In this document: in pieces, positions 18,250-26,157 of the stretch | Layout: each line of letters begins with the position of its first letter | Position numbering within the stretch: the first letter of the stretch is position 1 | DNA from: CALCKU01 sp964607445 | GTDB taxonomy: Bacteria > Pseudomonadota > Alphaproteobacteria > Caulobacterales > Maricaulaceae | DNA: 64,000 nt | NCBI GenBank assembly: GCA_964607445.1 | Contig: CAZSKN010000008.1 | Coordinates: 1-64,000 of the forward strand | Direction of reading: 5' to 3' | Notes under the pieces: model-generated | The model's input: the letters and a program-made list of their open reading frames with translations, nothing else | Told to the model about the DNA's origin: nothing | Database searches by the model: none | Program-made: the position numbers and the translations under genes

Positions 18250-18756
18250 TCAGTCTTCTGGTTGCGCAATATTGACAGCGATAGCCCCTCCGATAAGACC
18301 GAATTCTGCAGCGCGTATCTTTTTAGCTATTTTTTCTAAAATACCATTGATAAATCCGGATTCTTTAGCGTCAAAAAAATCAGAAGAAATCGATACATAT
18401 TGATCAATAATCACAAGCGCCGGCACATCCGGCCTGCGCATAATTTCATAAACCGCAGCCCGAATAATGGCCCGCAAGGTTTTATCCAAGCGTTTCAAGT
18501 TCCATTTTTTTGAAAGATGTAAAGAAATTTCTGTATCAATGTCGGTTTGAAAAGCCACAACACCTTTGACAACATCTTCAAAAAACTCCGTGTCAACATC
18601 GATTATGTCTGCGTCTTGATCCTGCCCAAACCGATGGTTCAGAAACTCCCGAATAACGGTGTTGGATTGCATACCGCCAACATCCATCTGGTAAAGCGCT
18701 TGCACGGCATTCAGACGACCCGCACGGCGCAATTTCGAATGAGGTCCAGATGTCAT
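18250..18756 (-). CDS. nusB: Transcription antitermination factor NusB
   Basis: About 168 residues, all helical. It has the N-terminal RRAGRLNAVQALYQMDVGG, the central FFEDVVKGV and SKKWNLKRLDKTLRAIIRAAVYEIM, and VPALVIIDQYVSISSDFFDAKESGFINGIL split through the C-terminus, all NusB hallmarks. It binds boxA RNA with NusE in rRNA antitermination. The ATG at 18756 lies just after the ribH stop at 18758; an in-frame TTG four codons upstream would overlap ribH. Confidence 0.94.
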   Translation of the reverse strand: MTSGPHSKLRRAGRLNAVQALYQMDVGGMQSNTVIREFLNHRFGQDQDADIIDVDTEFFEDVVKGVVAFQTDIDTEISLHLSKKWNLKRLDKTLRAIIRAAVYEIMRRPDVPALVIIDQYVSISSDFFDAKESGFINGILEKIAKKIRAAEFGLIGGAIAVNIAQPED

Positions 18757-18757
18757 T

Positions 18758-19186
18758 TTATGAATCAAATTCGCGTCGAATTTTGATCATTTTCAGAACC
18801 GCATTGGCAGCAAACCCGCCTTTATTTTTTTTCGTCTTTGCCGCCCGTGCCCACGCCTGATCTTCGTTTTCGACCGTAATAATTCCATTGCCAATCGCGA
18901 GTTGCTGGTCAACGGCTATGTCCATAAGTGCCCGGGCCGAATGATCGCAAACATAGTCATAATGTGTAGTTTCACCGCGAATAACGCATCCCAAGGCTAC
19001 ATATCCATCATAGTTCACGGTCTTTGACGCCTCAGAATATGAAATGACGTGCGGTATTTCCAACGCTCCGGGTACATTAACCTTGGTAATTTCGGCACCA
19101 GCACTTTGGAGCACCTCTAGCGCGCCTTCGAGCAATGCATCGGAAATTTTTTCGTAATAACGGGCTTCAATAACTAATATTTTCAT
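18758..19186 (-). CDS. ribH: 6,7-dimethyl-8-ribityllumazine synthase
   Basis: About 142 residues; penultimate step of riboflavin synthesis. The start MKILVIEARYYEKISDALLEGA is family-typical, with VPGALEIPHVI near residue 48, ALGCVIRGETTHYDYVCDH (active-site His) and GIITVENEDQAWARA. The ATG at 19186 is chosen because upstream codons in the frame would overlap ribB(A) and are not conserved in the family. It sits 5 bp after ribB(A). Confidence 0.95.
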   Translation of the reverse strand: MKILVIEARYYEKISDALLEGALEVLQSAGAEITKVNVPGALEIPHVISYSEASKTVNYDGYVALGCVIRGETTHYDYVCDHSARALMDIAVDQQLAIGNGIITVENEDQAWARAAKTKKNKGGFAANAVLKMIKIRREFDS

Positions 19187-19191
19187 AAGGG

Positions 19192-20337
19192 TTATTTTCC
19201 TGTTACAAGTGGCGTAATACCGCAAAGTTCAAGATCATAGGCGTCCAGCCCAATCAGCTTGGGCATAGTATTGGTGATTAACCGCATTTTTGTAACGCCT
19301 TGATCAACTAATATTTGCGCCCCTACGCCGTATTCGCGAATGTTTTGTTCTTTCCGGTCAATCTGGCTTTTATGCGCGCCTAATCGTTCAAGTAATGTAT
19401 CAATACTTCCCTCGCGTATCAGCACTAGGACAGAGTGACCATCATGGGCTGCCAATTGTTTCATAGCATCCCAGATCAAGCCTGAGCGCGGACTGTCTTC
19501 ATATAAAATATCTCCGGCAAAATCGACTTTATGAACGCGAACCAAGCTAGGCTCTCCGTCAATCGCATGTCCCTTTGTCAAGGCGACGTGTTCTTTATTG
19601 TCGAGAAAATTACGATAGACATGGATTTTGAAATCATCACCGTTTTGAGACGTAAAATCACTCGATGCGACAGGTTTAACGAAATGGTCTTTTCGCATGC
19701 GATAGGCAACTAGGTCTTCAATCGTACCAACTTTCAAGCCATGAAATTGTGCAAATTTCACCAAATCATCAAGCCGTGCCATCGTGCCGTCATCATTCAT
19801 AATTTCACAGATGACCGCAGACGGGTTTAAACCGGCCATGCGTGATATGTCTACAGAGGCCTCTGTATGGCCTGTACGCACAAGCACACCGCCATCTTTG
19901 GCGATAATCGGAAACATATGACCTGGTGATACAATATCATCTTGGCGACTATCCGTATCGATAGCGGTCTGAATGGTATGCGATCTGTCACCGGCACTAA
20001 TCCCTGTTGTCACACCTTCGCGCGCCTCAATTGACTGCGTAAAGGCGGTTTCGAAGCGAGACCGATTATCACCCGACATATTGCTTAAGCCCAAAACATC
20101 GGCCTTAGCTTGTTCGAGCGCCAAGCAAATCAGTCCGCGACCATATTTAGCCATAAAATTAATCGCATCCGGCGTCGCGAATTGTGCCGGAATAATAAGA
20201 TCCCCCTCATTTTCGCGATCTTCGGCATCAACAAGAATATACATTCTGCCATTACGCGCATCTTCGATAATTTCTTCCGGCGTTGCGAGATTATAGACAT
20301 TTTGAAATGTCGTTTCATTTAAGTCTGTTTTCACCAT
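19192..20337 (-). CDS. ribB: 3,4-dihydroxy-2-butanone 4-phosphate synthase with a degenerate GTP cyclohydrolase II domain (RibBX-like)
   Basis: A 381-residue RibBA-shaped protein. The N-terminal half is an intact DHBP synthase: VDAEDRENEGDL near residue 36, REGVTTGISAGDR, VRTGHTEASVDI and AVICEIMNDDGTMARLDD. The C-terminal half keeps the length and fold of GTP cyclohydrolase II, but the zinc motif (normally SECLTGDxxGSxRCDC) reads HKVDFAGDILYEDSPRSG, with all three zinc cysteines lost. It is therefore expected to supply only the DHBP step, like the RibBX proteins described in other proteobacteria. It lies between ribE and ribH with 1-5 bp gaps. Confidence 0.9.
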   Translation of the reverse strand: MVKTDLNETTFQNVYNLATPEEIIEDARNGRMYILVDAEDRENEGDLIIPAQFATPDAINFMAKYGRGLICLALEQAKADVLGLSNMSGDNRSRFETAFTQSIEAREGVTTGISAGDRSHTIQTAIDTDSRQDDIVSPGHMFPIIAKDGGVLVRTGHTEASVDISRMAGLNPSAVICEIMNDDGTMARLDDLVKFAQFHGLKVGTIEDLVAYRMRKDHFVKPVASSDFTSQNGDDFKIHVYRNFLDNKEHVALTKGHAIDGEPSLVRVHKVDFAGDILYEDSPRSGLIWDAMKQLAAHDGHSVLVLIREGSIDTLLERLGAHKSQIDRKEQNIREYGVGAQILVDQGVTKMRLITNTMPKLIGLDAYDLELCGITPLVTGK

Positions 20338-20338
20338 A

Positions 20339-20959
20339 TTAAGCTTTCATATGCTCCAGATAGCGAGCGACATAGCGTGCTATTAAATCAATTTCCAGAT
20401 TTACTTTATCGCCGGGTCGTAATTTACCCAATGTCGTGACGTGCCAAGTATGCGGGATGATATTTACGGAAAATTCGGTATTATCTACTTTATTCACAGT
20501 TAAAGACACGCCGTCAATCGTAATAGAGCCTTTAGGCGCAATACCATAGGCCATGTCGTCAGGCGCTCTGAATATTAACTGATGCGATCCCGCAATATCC
20601 TTTATGCTTACAAGAGTTCCAACCCCGTCAACATGTCCCGTGACCAAATGTCCGCCCATCTCGTCTTTACCGGTTAAAGCCCGTTCGAGGTTAATCTGCC
20701 GCCCGGTCGCCCAGCCCCCCATAGTCGTTTTGGAAAGGCTTTCATCGGACACTTCGACCTTAAACAGGCCTTGCCCCTTTTCATTTCGACGCTCTATCAC
20801 AGTCATACACGCACCTGACATAGAAATACTTGCGCCAATATCGATATTCTGCGCATCGAACCCGGAGGCGACGGTCATGACCGTATCGCCCCATGTCCCG
20901 CTGCAATCGCGAGAAATGGACTGTATGGTTCCAATATGTGTTATAATCCCAGTAAACAT
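20339..20959 (-). CDS. ribE: Riboflavin synthase, alpha subunit type
   Basis: A 206-residue lumazine dismutase, the last step of riboflavin formation. It shows the MFTGII start, and two internally repeated lumazine-binding barrels: IGASISMSGACMTVIE with FKVEVSDESLSKTT, then GSITIDGVSLTVNKV with FSVNIIPHTWHVTTLG. The inter-barrel GGHLVTGHVDGVG is present. Start and stop codons overlap those of the upstream ribD-like gene by one base. Confidence 0.95.
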   Translation of the reverse strand: MFTGIITHIGTIQSISRDCSGTWGDTVMTVASGFDAQNIDIGASISMSGACMTVIERRNEKGQGLFKVEVSDESLSKTTMGGWATGRQINLERALTGKDEMGGHLVTGHVDGVGTLVSIKDIAGSHQLIFRAPDDMAYGIAPKGSITIDGVSLTVNKVDNTEFSVNIIPHTWHVTTLGKLRPGDKVNLEIDLIARYVARYLEHMKA

Positions 20960-21618
20960 TAACTTATGCGCTCATAGCTCTCATACAAATCATGGCCCAG
21001 TTCCCTGACCTCTTCACGTTTGAACTGCGCCGCCATATCCAGAGTTTCAAGACCAAGATCACCGATACCGCTTCGTCCATCACCTCCTAAAATAATGGGT
21101 GCGCGAAACCAAGCTATATGATCAATATAACCTCCAATTAAAAAGCTCGCCGTTAGCGTACCTCCACCTTCAAGCAAAAGTCGTGATATTCCCTGGCGTT
21201 TCATGATATCCAGAGCCGTTCCCACATCCAAACCCGTCTCCGCCTTTACGGGTACAGGTAAAATCCGACATCCGCTTTGCGTTAGAGCATCATAGCTATC
21301 GCCGGACTTAACGGCACTAAATATCCAAACAGGAATATCTTTAGCCGTGAGGGCAAGATTGGAGTGAGGCGATAGCCTGAGCGAGCTATCGAAAATAATA
21401 CGTACAGGATCAGAGGCCCCCGAAATACGGGAGGTTAGCTGAGGATTATCTAAAACTGCCGTGTTCGCACCTATAGCTATAGCGTCATGGCTGGCACGTA
21501 ATTTACGACCTTCCGCGCGTGATTTCTCTCCGGTTATCCATTCGGATTGTCCATTAGACAGGGCGATTTTTCCGTCTAGAGACGTCGCGAGTTTCAAAGT
21601 GATAAAAGGTCGGGACAA
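20959..21618 (-). CDS. RibD-type 5-amino-6-(5-phosphoribosylamino)uracil reductase, reductase domain only
   Basis: A 219-residue protein matching only the C-terminal reductase half of RibD: ITLKLATSLDGKIALSNGQSEWITG at the start, then LRASHDAIAIGANTAVLDNPQLTSR, the NADPH region and SRLLLEGGGTLTASFL. The N-terminal zinc deaminase domain (HAE and PCxxxGRTPPC motifs) is missing, and nrdR immediately precedes it. The start is a TTG touching the nrdR stop, with GGAAGAAG as ribosome-binding site. The deaminase must be supplied by another gene if the pathway is complete. Confidence 0.9.
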   Translation of the reverse strand: MSRPFITLKLATSLDGKIALSNGQSEWITGEKSRAEGRKLRASHDAIAIGANTAVLDNPQLTSRISGASDPVRIIFDSSLRLSPHSNLALTAKDIPVWIFSAVKSGDSYDALTQSGCRILPVPVKAETGLDVGTALDIMKRQGISRLLLEGGGTLTASFLIGGYIDHIAWFRAPIILGGDGRSGIGDLGLETLDMAAQFKREEVRELGHDLYESYERIS

Positions 21619-22089
21619 TTATTCTTCTTCCGATTTCTCGACGAGCATTTCTTCCTTCATGAAGTCCTCAAAATCTTGTGTCGCCCGAAAATCCCGATAT
21701 ACTGAGGCATAACGGACATAGGCCACTTTATCTAATCCAGATAACCCTTCCATAACCAATTCACCGATTTGGTCGGATGTAACATCCAAATTGCCTGAAC
21801 TTTCCAATTGTCTAACAACGCCACTAATCATTTGTTCAACCCGCTCCGGATCAACAGGGCGTTTTTGCAAAGCAATTTTTATAGAGCGCGCAAGCTTGTC
21901 ACGATCAAAAGGCACACGGCGTCCCGATTTTTTTACAACACTTAACTCCCGCAATTGTATACGTTCAAATGTCGTAAAACGCCCCCCACAAGATCCACAC
22001 AAACGCCGTCTGCGCACCGCGGTATTATCTTCGGCCTGACGGCTGTCTTTGACCTGTGTATCTTCTGAACTGCAAAACGGACAACGCAT
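21619..22089 (-). CDS. nrdR: Transcriptional repressor NrdR
   Basis: A 156-residue repressor of ribonucleotide reductase genes. It has an N-terminal zinc ribbon (MRCPFCSSEDTQV and RRRLCGSCGGRFTTFER) followed by an ATP-cone domain (VVKKSGRRVPFDRDKLARSI and the GLSGLDKVAYVRYASVYRDF end). The glyA-nrdR-rib gene order is conserved in alphaproteobacteria. The acidic tail ends against the ribD-like start codon. Confidence 0.96.
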   Translation of the reverse strand: MRCPFCSSEDTQVKDSRQAEDNTAVRRRRLCGSCGGRFTTFERIQLRELSVVKKSGRRVPFDRDKLARSIKIALQKRPVDPERVEQMISGVVRQLESSGNLDVTSDQIGELVMEGLSGLDKVAYVRYASVYRDFRATQDFEDFMKEEMLVEKSEEE

Positions 22090-22198
22090 GAGTCAAGCTA
22101 GCATATTTGTGAGCGGGTGCAAATGGCTTTGCGGCTTGGGGAGCTTTCCTCTCCATACGCATTAACGTCCCAGCCTGCGCACATCAGGCTATTGGTCA

Positions 22199-23506
22199 TT
22201 AGCCTTCATAGATAGGAAAGCGCGCCGTGAGCGCTTTGACCCGGTCTCTGACAGCGGCTTCAACATCGGGATCACCCTTTGGATTATTAGCCAAAGCATC
22301 CAGAACTTCTGCCATTAATTCGCCAATCTGGCGAAATTCTTCGGTACCAAAACCGCGGGTCGTTCCGGCCGGGGACCCGATACGAATACCGGATGTGATT
22401 GTAAATTTCTCTTTATCAAAGGGAATGCCGTTTTTATTACAAGTAATATAAGCGCGCCCGAGCGCTTTTTCGGCTGACCGGCCTTTTACACCTTTAGGGG
22501 ATAAATCAATAAGCGCGAGGTGCGTATCCGTTCCGCCAGTCACCACAGCATATCCCGCCTCGACAAGGGCTTCTGCCATTGCTTTGCAATTATCAATTAC
22601 AGCTTGGGAATACGCTTTGAATTCTGGTTTTAAAGCATCACCAAAAGCCGCGGCCTTACCCGCGATCACATGCATAAGTGGCCCTCCTTGTAATCCGGGG
22701 AATATGGCGGAGTTAAACTTTTTTGCGAGGGCTTCATCATTAGTCAAAATCATACCACCGCGCGGCCCGCGCAAGGTTTTATGTGTCGTTGTCGTCGCCA
22801 CATGAGCATGCGGAAAAGGCGATGGATGGGTGCCACCTGCAACCAGTCCGGCAAAATGCGCCATATCCACATGCAGATAGGCGCCGACTTTATCGGCGAT
22901 TTCGCGGAACCGTTTAAAATCAATTACGCGAGAATAGGCAGAGCCTCCACAAATAATCATTTTAGGTTTATGCTCAAGTGCCAAGGTTTCTACCTGATCA
23001 TAATCAATAAGGTTCGTATCTTTTGTGACACCATAGGAAATGGCATTAAACCATTTGCCTGACATATTCGGCGGTGCCCCGTGTGTCAGATGTCCCCCAG
23101 ATGCCAAATCCATCCCTAAAATTGTATCCCCTGGCTGTAAGAGCGCCAAGAACACACCCTGATTGGCCTGCGACCCTGAATTGGGTTGAACATTAGCAAA
23201 CCCGCAATCAAATAAAGTGCAAGCCCGATCGATCGCGAGACGTTCGGCCACATCAACATGTTGGCAACCACCATAATACCGTTTCCCAGGATAGCCTTCG
23301 GCATATTTATTTGTCAAAACCGAACCTTGGGCTTCAAGCACAGCTTTTGAGACGATATTTTCCGAAGCTATCAGTTCGATTTCGTATTGTTGACGATCAT
23401 ATTCGTCCTGCATGGAAGCAAAAAGTTCGGGATCACGCTCTTTCAAACTTTGCGTAAAGTAATTTCCAAGATGGGCTTTACTTTGGGGGGTATCCATCGT
23501 GCTCAT
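22199..23506 (-). CDS. glyA: Serine hydroxymethyltransferase
   Basis: About 435 residues. PLP enzyme interconverting serine and glycine while loading tetrahydrofolate with one carbon. Visible are IELIASENIVS, NKYAEGYPGKRYYGGC, NVQPNSGSQANQ, VDMAHFAGLVAGG and the PLP lysine in TTTTHKTLRGPRGG. I start at the ATG at 23506, preceded by GGAG at a good distance; two ATGs at 23521 and 23524 are less well placed. It leads the minus-strand series through nrdR and the rib genes. Confidence 0.96.
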   Translation of the reverse strand: MSTMDTPQSKAHLGNYFTQSLKERDPELFASMQDEYDRQQYEIELIASENIVSKAVLEAQGSVLTNKYAEGYPGKRYYGGCQHVDVAERLAIDRACTLFDCGFANVQPNSGSQANQGVFLALLQPGDTILGMDLASGGHLTHGAPPNMSGKWFNAISYGVTKDTNLIDYDQVETLALEHKPKMIICGGSAYSRVIDFKRFREIADKVGAYLHVDMAHFAGLVAGGTHPSPFPHAHVATTTTHKTLRGPRGGMILTNDEALAKKFNSAIFPGLQGGPLMHVIAGKAAAFGDALKPEFKAYSQAVIDNCKAMAEALVEAGYAVVTGGTDTHLALIDLSPKGVKGRSAEKALGRAYITCNKNGIPFDKEKFTITSGIRIGSPAGTTRGFGTEEFRQIGELMAEVLDALANNPKGDPDVEAAVRDRVKALTARFPIYEG

Positions 23507-23639
23507 TATCGGCTCCGGCATCATAGATTAGGTTATGGCGACCTCATAGGCAGATTGCCCGATAATCGCAATGCGTTTATGTCGCTAACTCTAAATTTTC
23601 ACAGAAAGCTGATCTTTAATGCAACGGGTCGTTAGAGTT

Positions 23640-23651
23640 CACGACGTCGTG
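23640..23651. promoter_or_regulatory. 12-bp perfect palindrome between glyA and the VOC gene
   Basis: CACGACGTCGTG lies in the divergent spacer, with outer GTTC and GAAC arms widening the dyad. It is a candidate operator for glyA or the VOC gene. The regulator is unknown. I see no recognisable glycine, SAM or folate riboswitch in the 230-bp spacer. Confidence 0.3.
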
Positions 23652-23755
23652 TAATATGAACCCGCAATTCCCACGCCTTACCCCTTGATAATCCTCTATA
23701 GACACGTAATGTCTCGCCATAGATACTTCCCTGACCGAGCATGAAAGGATAACAA

Positions 23756-24127
23756 ATGATCGGATATACAACTATCGGCGTGACCGATATGGAAAAGGCA
23801 AAGGCATTTTACAGCGCATTATTCGCCGACCAAGGTGCGAAAGTTCAAATTGATGCCGGGCGTATTGCAATGATTGGTTCAGCTATGGACAAGCCTATGA
23901 TTGCTGTCTGCACCCCTTATGATGAACAAGCCCCGACGCCGGGTAATGGCGTCATGGTTGCCTTTAATGCCGACAGCAAACCCCATGCCGACGCTCTCTA
24001 TGAAAAGGCGATATCTTTAGGAGCGACCTGTGAAGGCAAACCCGGTCAGCGTGTACCGGATAGGTTCTATGGTGCATATGTACGCGATCCTGATGGCAAT
24101 AAATTATGCTTTTTTAATTTCAGCTAA
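23756..24127 (+). CDS. VOC (glyoxalase/bleomycin-resistance) superfamily protein
   Basis: A 123-residue protein with two beta-alpha-beta-beta-beta modules of the vicinal oxygen chelate fold. The first begins IGYTTIGVTDMEKAKAFYSALF and the second contains HADALYEKAISLGA and YGAYVRDPDGNKLCFFNF. Members range from lyases to dioxygenases and resistance proteins, and substrate cannot be inferred. It has a good AAAGGA ribosome-binding site and is transcribed away from glyA. Confidence 0.85.
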   Translation: MIGYTTIGVTDMEKAKAFYSALFADQGAKVQIDAGRIAMIGSAMDKPMIAVCTPYDEQAPTPGNGVMVAFNADSKPHADALYEKAISLGATCEGKPGQRVPDRFYGAYVRDPDGNKLCFFNFS

Positions 24128-24217
24128 AGCTCAGGCTCCAAGATATCTACGTCGTTACTGACGGCGTAGAAATTATATCGCCTTATAAATTAGGCTGCTG
24201 TCATAGCTAGAAACACT

Positions 24218-24773
24218 ATGTCCCCTATAATAGATACCGACAGACTCCAATTAAGACATTTAAATCTCGGAGACGTTGAGGATATTCAACGTAATATTCA
24301 TGACCCCCGAATATATAAAATGGTCGTGCCTATTCCACCAAATCAACCCTATACAGCTACAAAGTCCTGGATAGAGTCCCAAGGTTCTGGACGCGCCGCC
24401 AACACAGATTACCCTTACGCCATAGTCCAAGACCATAAATTCATCGGTGTTGTGGGTTTGCACCGGACCCATATAGCAAAGCCATTTGAGTTGGGATATT
24501 GGATATCTCCCGAGGCNNNNNNNNNNNNNNNNNNNNNNNNNNNNNNNNNNNNNNNNNNNNNNNNNNNNNNNNNNNNNNNNNNNNNNNNNNNNNNNNNNNN
24601 NNNNNNNNNNNNNNNNACCGGACCCATATAGCAAAGCCATTTGAGTTGGGATATTGGATATCTCCCGAGGCTTGGCTAAAATAACAGCGCAAGACGTAAT
24701 ATACAGCCTAGGTCGCGCACAAAATGTGGAGCGTATCCTTATGAAGCGTAAAGCGAGTGAAACCTACCGTTAA
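24218..24773 (+). pseudogene. Broken GNAT acetyltransferase gene (RimJ/RimL type), spanning an assembly gap
   Basis: The first 99 codons read as a GNAT acetyltransferase: DTDRLQLRHLNLGDVEDI at the start, then FIGVVGLHRTHIAKPFELGYWISPEAW. The 100-N gap at 24517-24616 is followed by an exact copy of the last 55 bases, so the two sides join directly. After joining, the frame ends at AWLK and a stop, giving only 103 residues against 160-190 expected. A +1 shift after the Trp opens AKITAQDVIYSLGRAQNVER and ends at 24773, matching the family's expected AWxKxxA helix. So a frameshift, and probably an internal deletion, have disabled it, unless the contig end is misassembled. Confidence 0.7.
24517..24616. 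other. Assembly gap (100 N) flanked by an exact 55-bp duplication
   Basis: The 55 bases before the gap (24462-24516) are identical to the 55 bases after it (24617-24671). This is what two contigs ending on the same k-mer overlap look like when joined with a fixed-length spacer. Probably no sequence is missing, and the true distance is 155 bp shorter. Confidence 0.9.
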
Positions 24774-24784
24774 ATCCGATTGAA

Positions 24785-26020
24785 TTATGCGACTTTTTCG
24801 CGCTTTAAGTCAAATTCAGCCCAAACACTTTCCAAAGCCAGCATAAGATCATCCATCATGGCGTCTGTATGAAACGGGCTGGGCGTAAAGCGTAATCGTT
24901 CTGTGCCACGCGGAACTGTGGGGTAATTAATAGGTTGGGCATAAATACCAAAACTCTCTATCAATCGATCTGAAATCGCCTGACATTTCACCGGATCACC
25001 CACCATAAGCGGAACAATGTGTGTCTCACCATCGATAAAGGGGTATCCGGCAGACCTCAAACGGTCTTTTAGCGCATTTGCCCGGTCTTGGTGCTGCATA
25101 CGTTTTTCGGGTGTGACTTTCAAAACCTTGACAGATCGAAGCGCTCCTGCGGCTGTGCTGGGCGGAATGGATGTCGTAAAGATGAAACCAGAGGCCAGTG
25201 AACGGACGGCATCTATAATTACATTATCTGCCGCGATATAGCCCCCTATCATGCCATAGGCCTTGGCCAAAGTCCCTTGAATAATATCAATACGGTCCAT
25301 TAAGCCTCGGGCTTCGCAAATACCGCCACCCCGGGGGCCATACATACCCACAGCATGGACCTCATCAATATAGGTCAAAGCATTATACTTATCCGCCAAA
25401 TCACAAATCTCTTTGATCGGCGCAATATCAGCGTCCATGGAATAGACACTTTCGAAAGCGATTAATTTGGGGGTGTCAAACGGTACAGACTTAAGCAAGG
25501 CTTCAAGATCGTTAAGATCATTATGTTTGAAAATACGTTTTTCGCATAAACCTGATTTTTGAGCACGTTGAATCCCTGAAATCATGGAAGCATGATTCAT
25601 TTCGTCTGAAAAAATAACCAATCCCGGCAGTATTTTACTCATCACACCGAGAGTGGCTTCATTTGCGACATAGCCCGATGTCAAGACAAGCGCATTGTCT
25701 TTGTTATGTAGATCAGCAAGTTCGGCTTCCAGTTGAACATGATAGCGGGTCGTACCTGAAATATTGCGAGTCCCACCGGATCCTGTCCCCGCCGCGTCGA
25801 CGGCAGATTTGACGGCCTCGATCACACATTCATTTTGGCCCATGCCCAGATAATCGTTTGAACACCAGACCGTCACGTCTTGTTCACTATCGGATTTAAA
25901 CCATGTGGCTTGCGGAAACGCCCCTTTTTTCCGGCGTATATCCCGAAAAATACGGTAACGGCCCTCTTCGCGCACGTTATCTACAGCAGATTTAAACGCA
26001 TCTCGGAACTTCATGCTCAT
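24785..26020 (-). CDS. hemA: 5-aminolevulinate synthase
   Basis: About 411 residues. PLP enzyme condensing glycine and succinyl-CoA (Shemin pathway), the alphaproteobacterial route into haem. Visible are VWCSNDYLGMGQNECV, GTGSGGTRNISGTTRYHVQLE, SDEMNHASMISGI, YIDEVHAVGMYGPRGGG, and the PLP lysine in GTLAKAYGMIGGYIA. I start it at the ATG at 26020, preceded by AAAAGG; a TTG one codon earlier and an ATG two codons later also exist. Divergent from hemB. Confidence 0.96.
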   Translation of the reverse strand: MSMKFRDAFKSAVDNVREEGRYRIFRDIRRKKGAFPQATWFKSDSEQDVTVWCSNDYLGMGQNECVIEAVKSAVDAAGTGSGGTRNISGTTRYHVQLEAELADLHNKDNALVLTSGYVANEATLGVMSKILPGLVIFSDEMNHASMISGIQRAQKSGLCEKRIFKHNDLNDLEALLKSVPFDTPKLIAFESVYSMDADIAPIKEICDLADKYNALTYIDEVHAVGMYGPRGGGICEARGLMDRIDIIQGTLAKAYGMIGGYIAADNVIIDAVRSLASGFIFTTSIPPSTAAGALRSVKVLKVTPEKRMQHQDRANALKDRLRSAGYPFIDGETHIVPLMVGDPVKCQAISDRLIESFGIYAQPINYPTVPRGTERLRFTPSPFHTDAMMDDLMLALESVWAEFDLKREKVA

Positions 26021-26094
26021 CAAAATAGCCTTTTAGTCACTCATATGCCTTATATGTAAAACGAAATAGGATTTCCAATAGTAAATTGAAAGAA

Positions 26095-26110
26095 TGTGAC
26101 TTATGTCGCA
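26095..26110. promoter_or_regulatory. CRP/FNR-like binding motif in the hemA-hemB spacer
   Basis: TGTGA-N6-TCGCA lies in the 137-bp divergent spacer and differs by one base from the TGTGA-N6-TCACA consensus of CRP-type regulators. It lies 48 bp before the hemB GTG and 75 bp before the hemA ATG, so it could serve either gene. Suggestive only; no regulator is encoded nearby. Confidence 0.35.
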
Positions 26111-26157
26111 CTTATCTTATTGAGTATATATAAATATAATTGTTTTTGGAGTTTATC

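Noticed and set aside
19192..20337. Fully bifunctional RibBA
   Set aside because: The zinc-binding cysteines of GTP cyclohydrolase II are absent.
23525..23755. Riboswitch upstream of glyA
   Set aside because: I could not find conserved glycine, SAM or tetrahydrofolate aptamer elements; only a short palindrome is visible.
24145..24170. Terminator after the VOC gene
   Set aside because: A TCTACG/CGTAGA hairpin is present but lacks a T run, so I did not list it.
24462..24671. Duplicated GNAT segment as a real tandem duplication
   Set aside because: Exact 55-bp identity across a 100-N spacer, repeated at another locus, fits unmerged contig overlaps.
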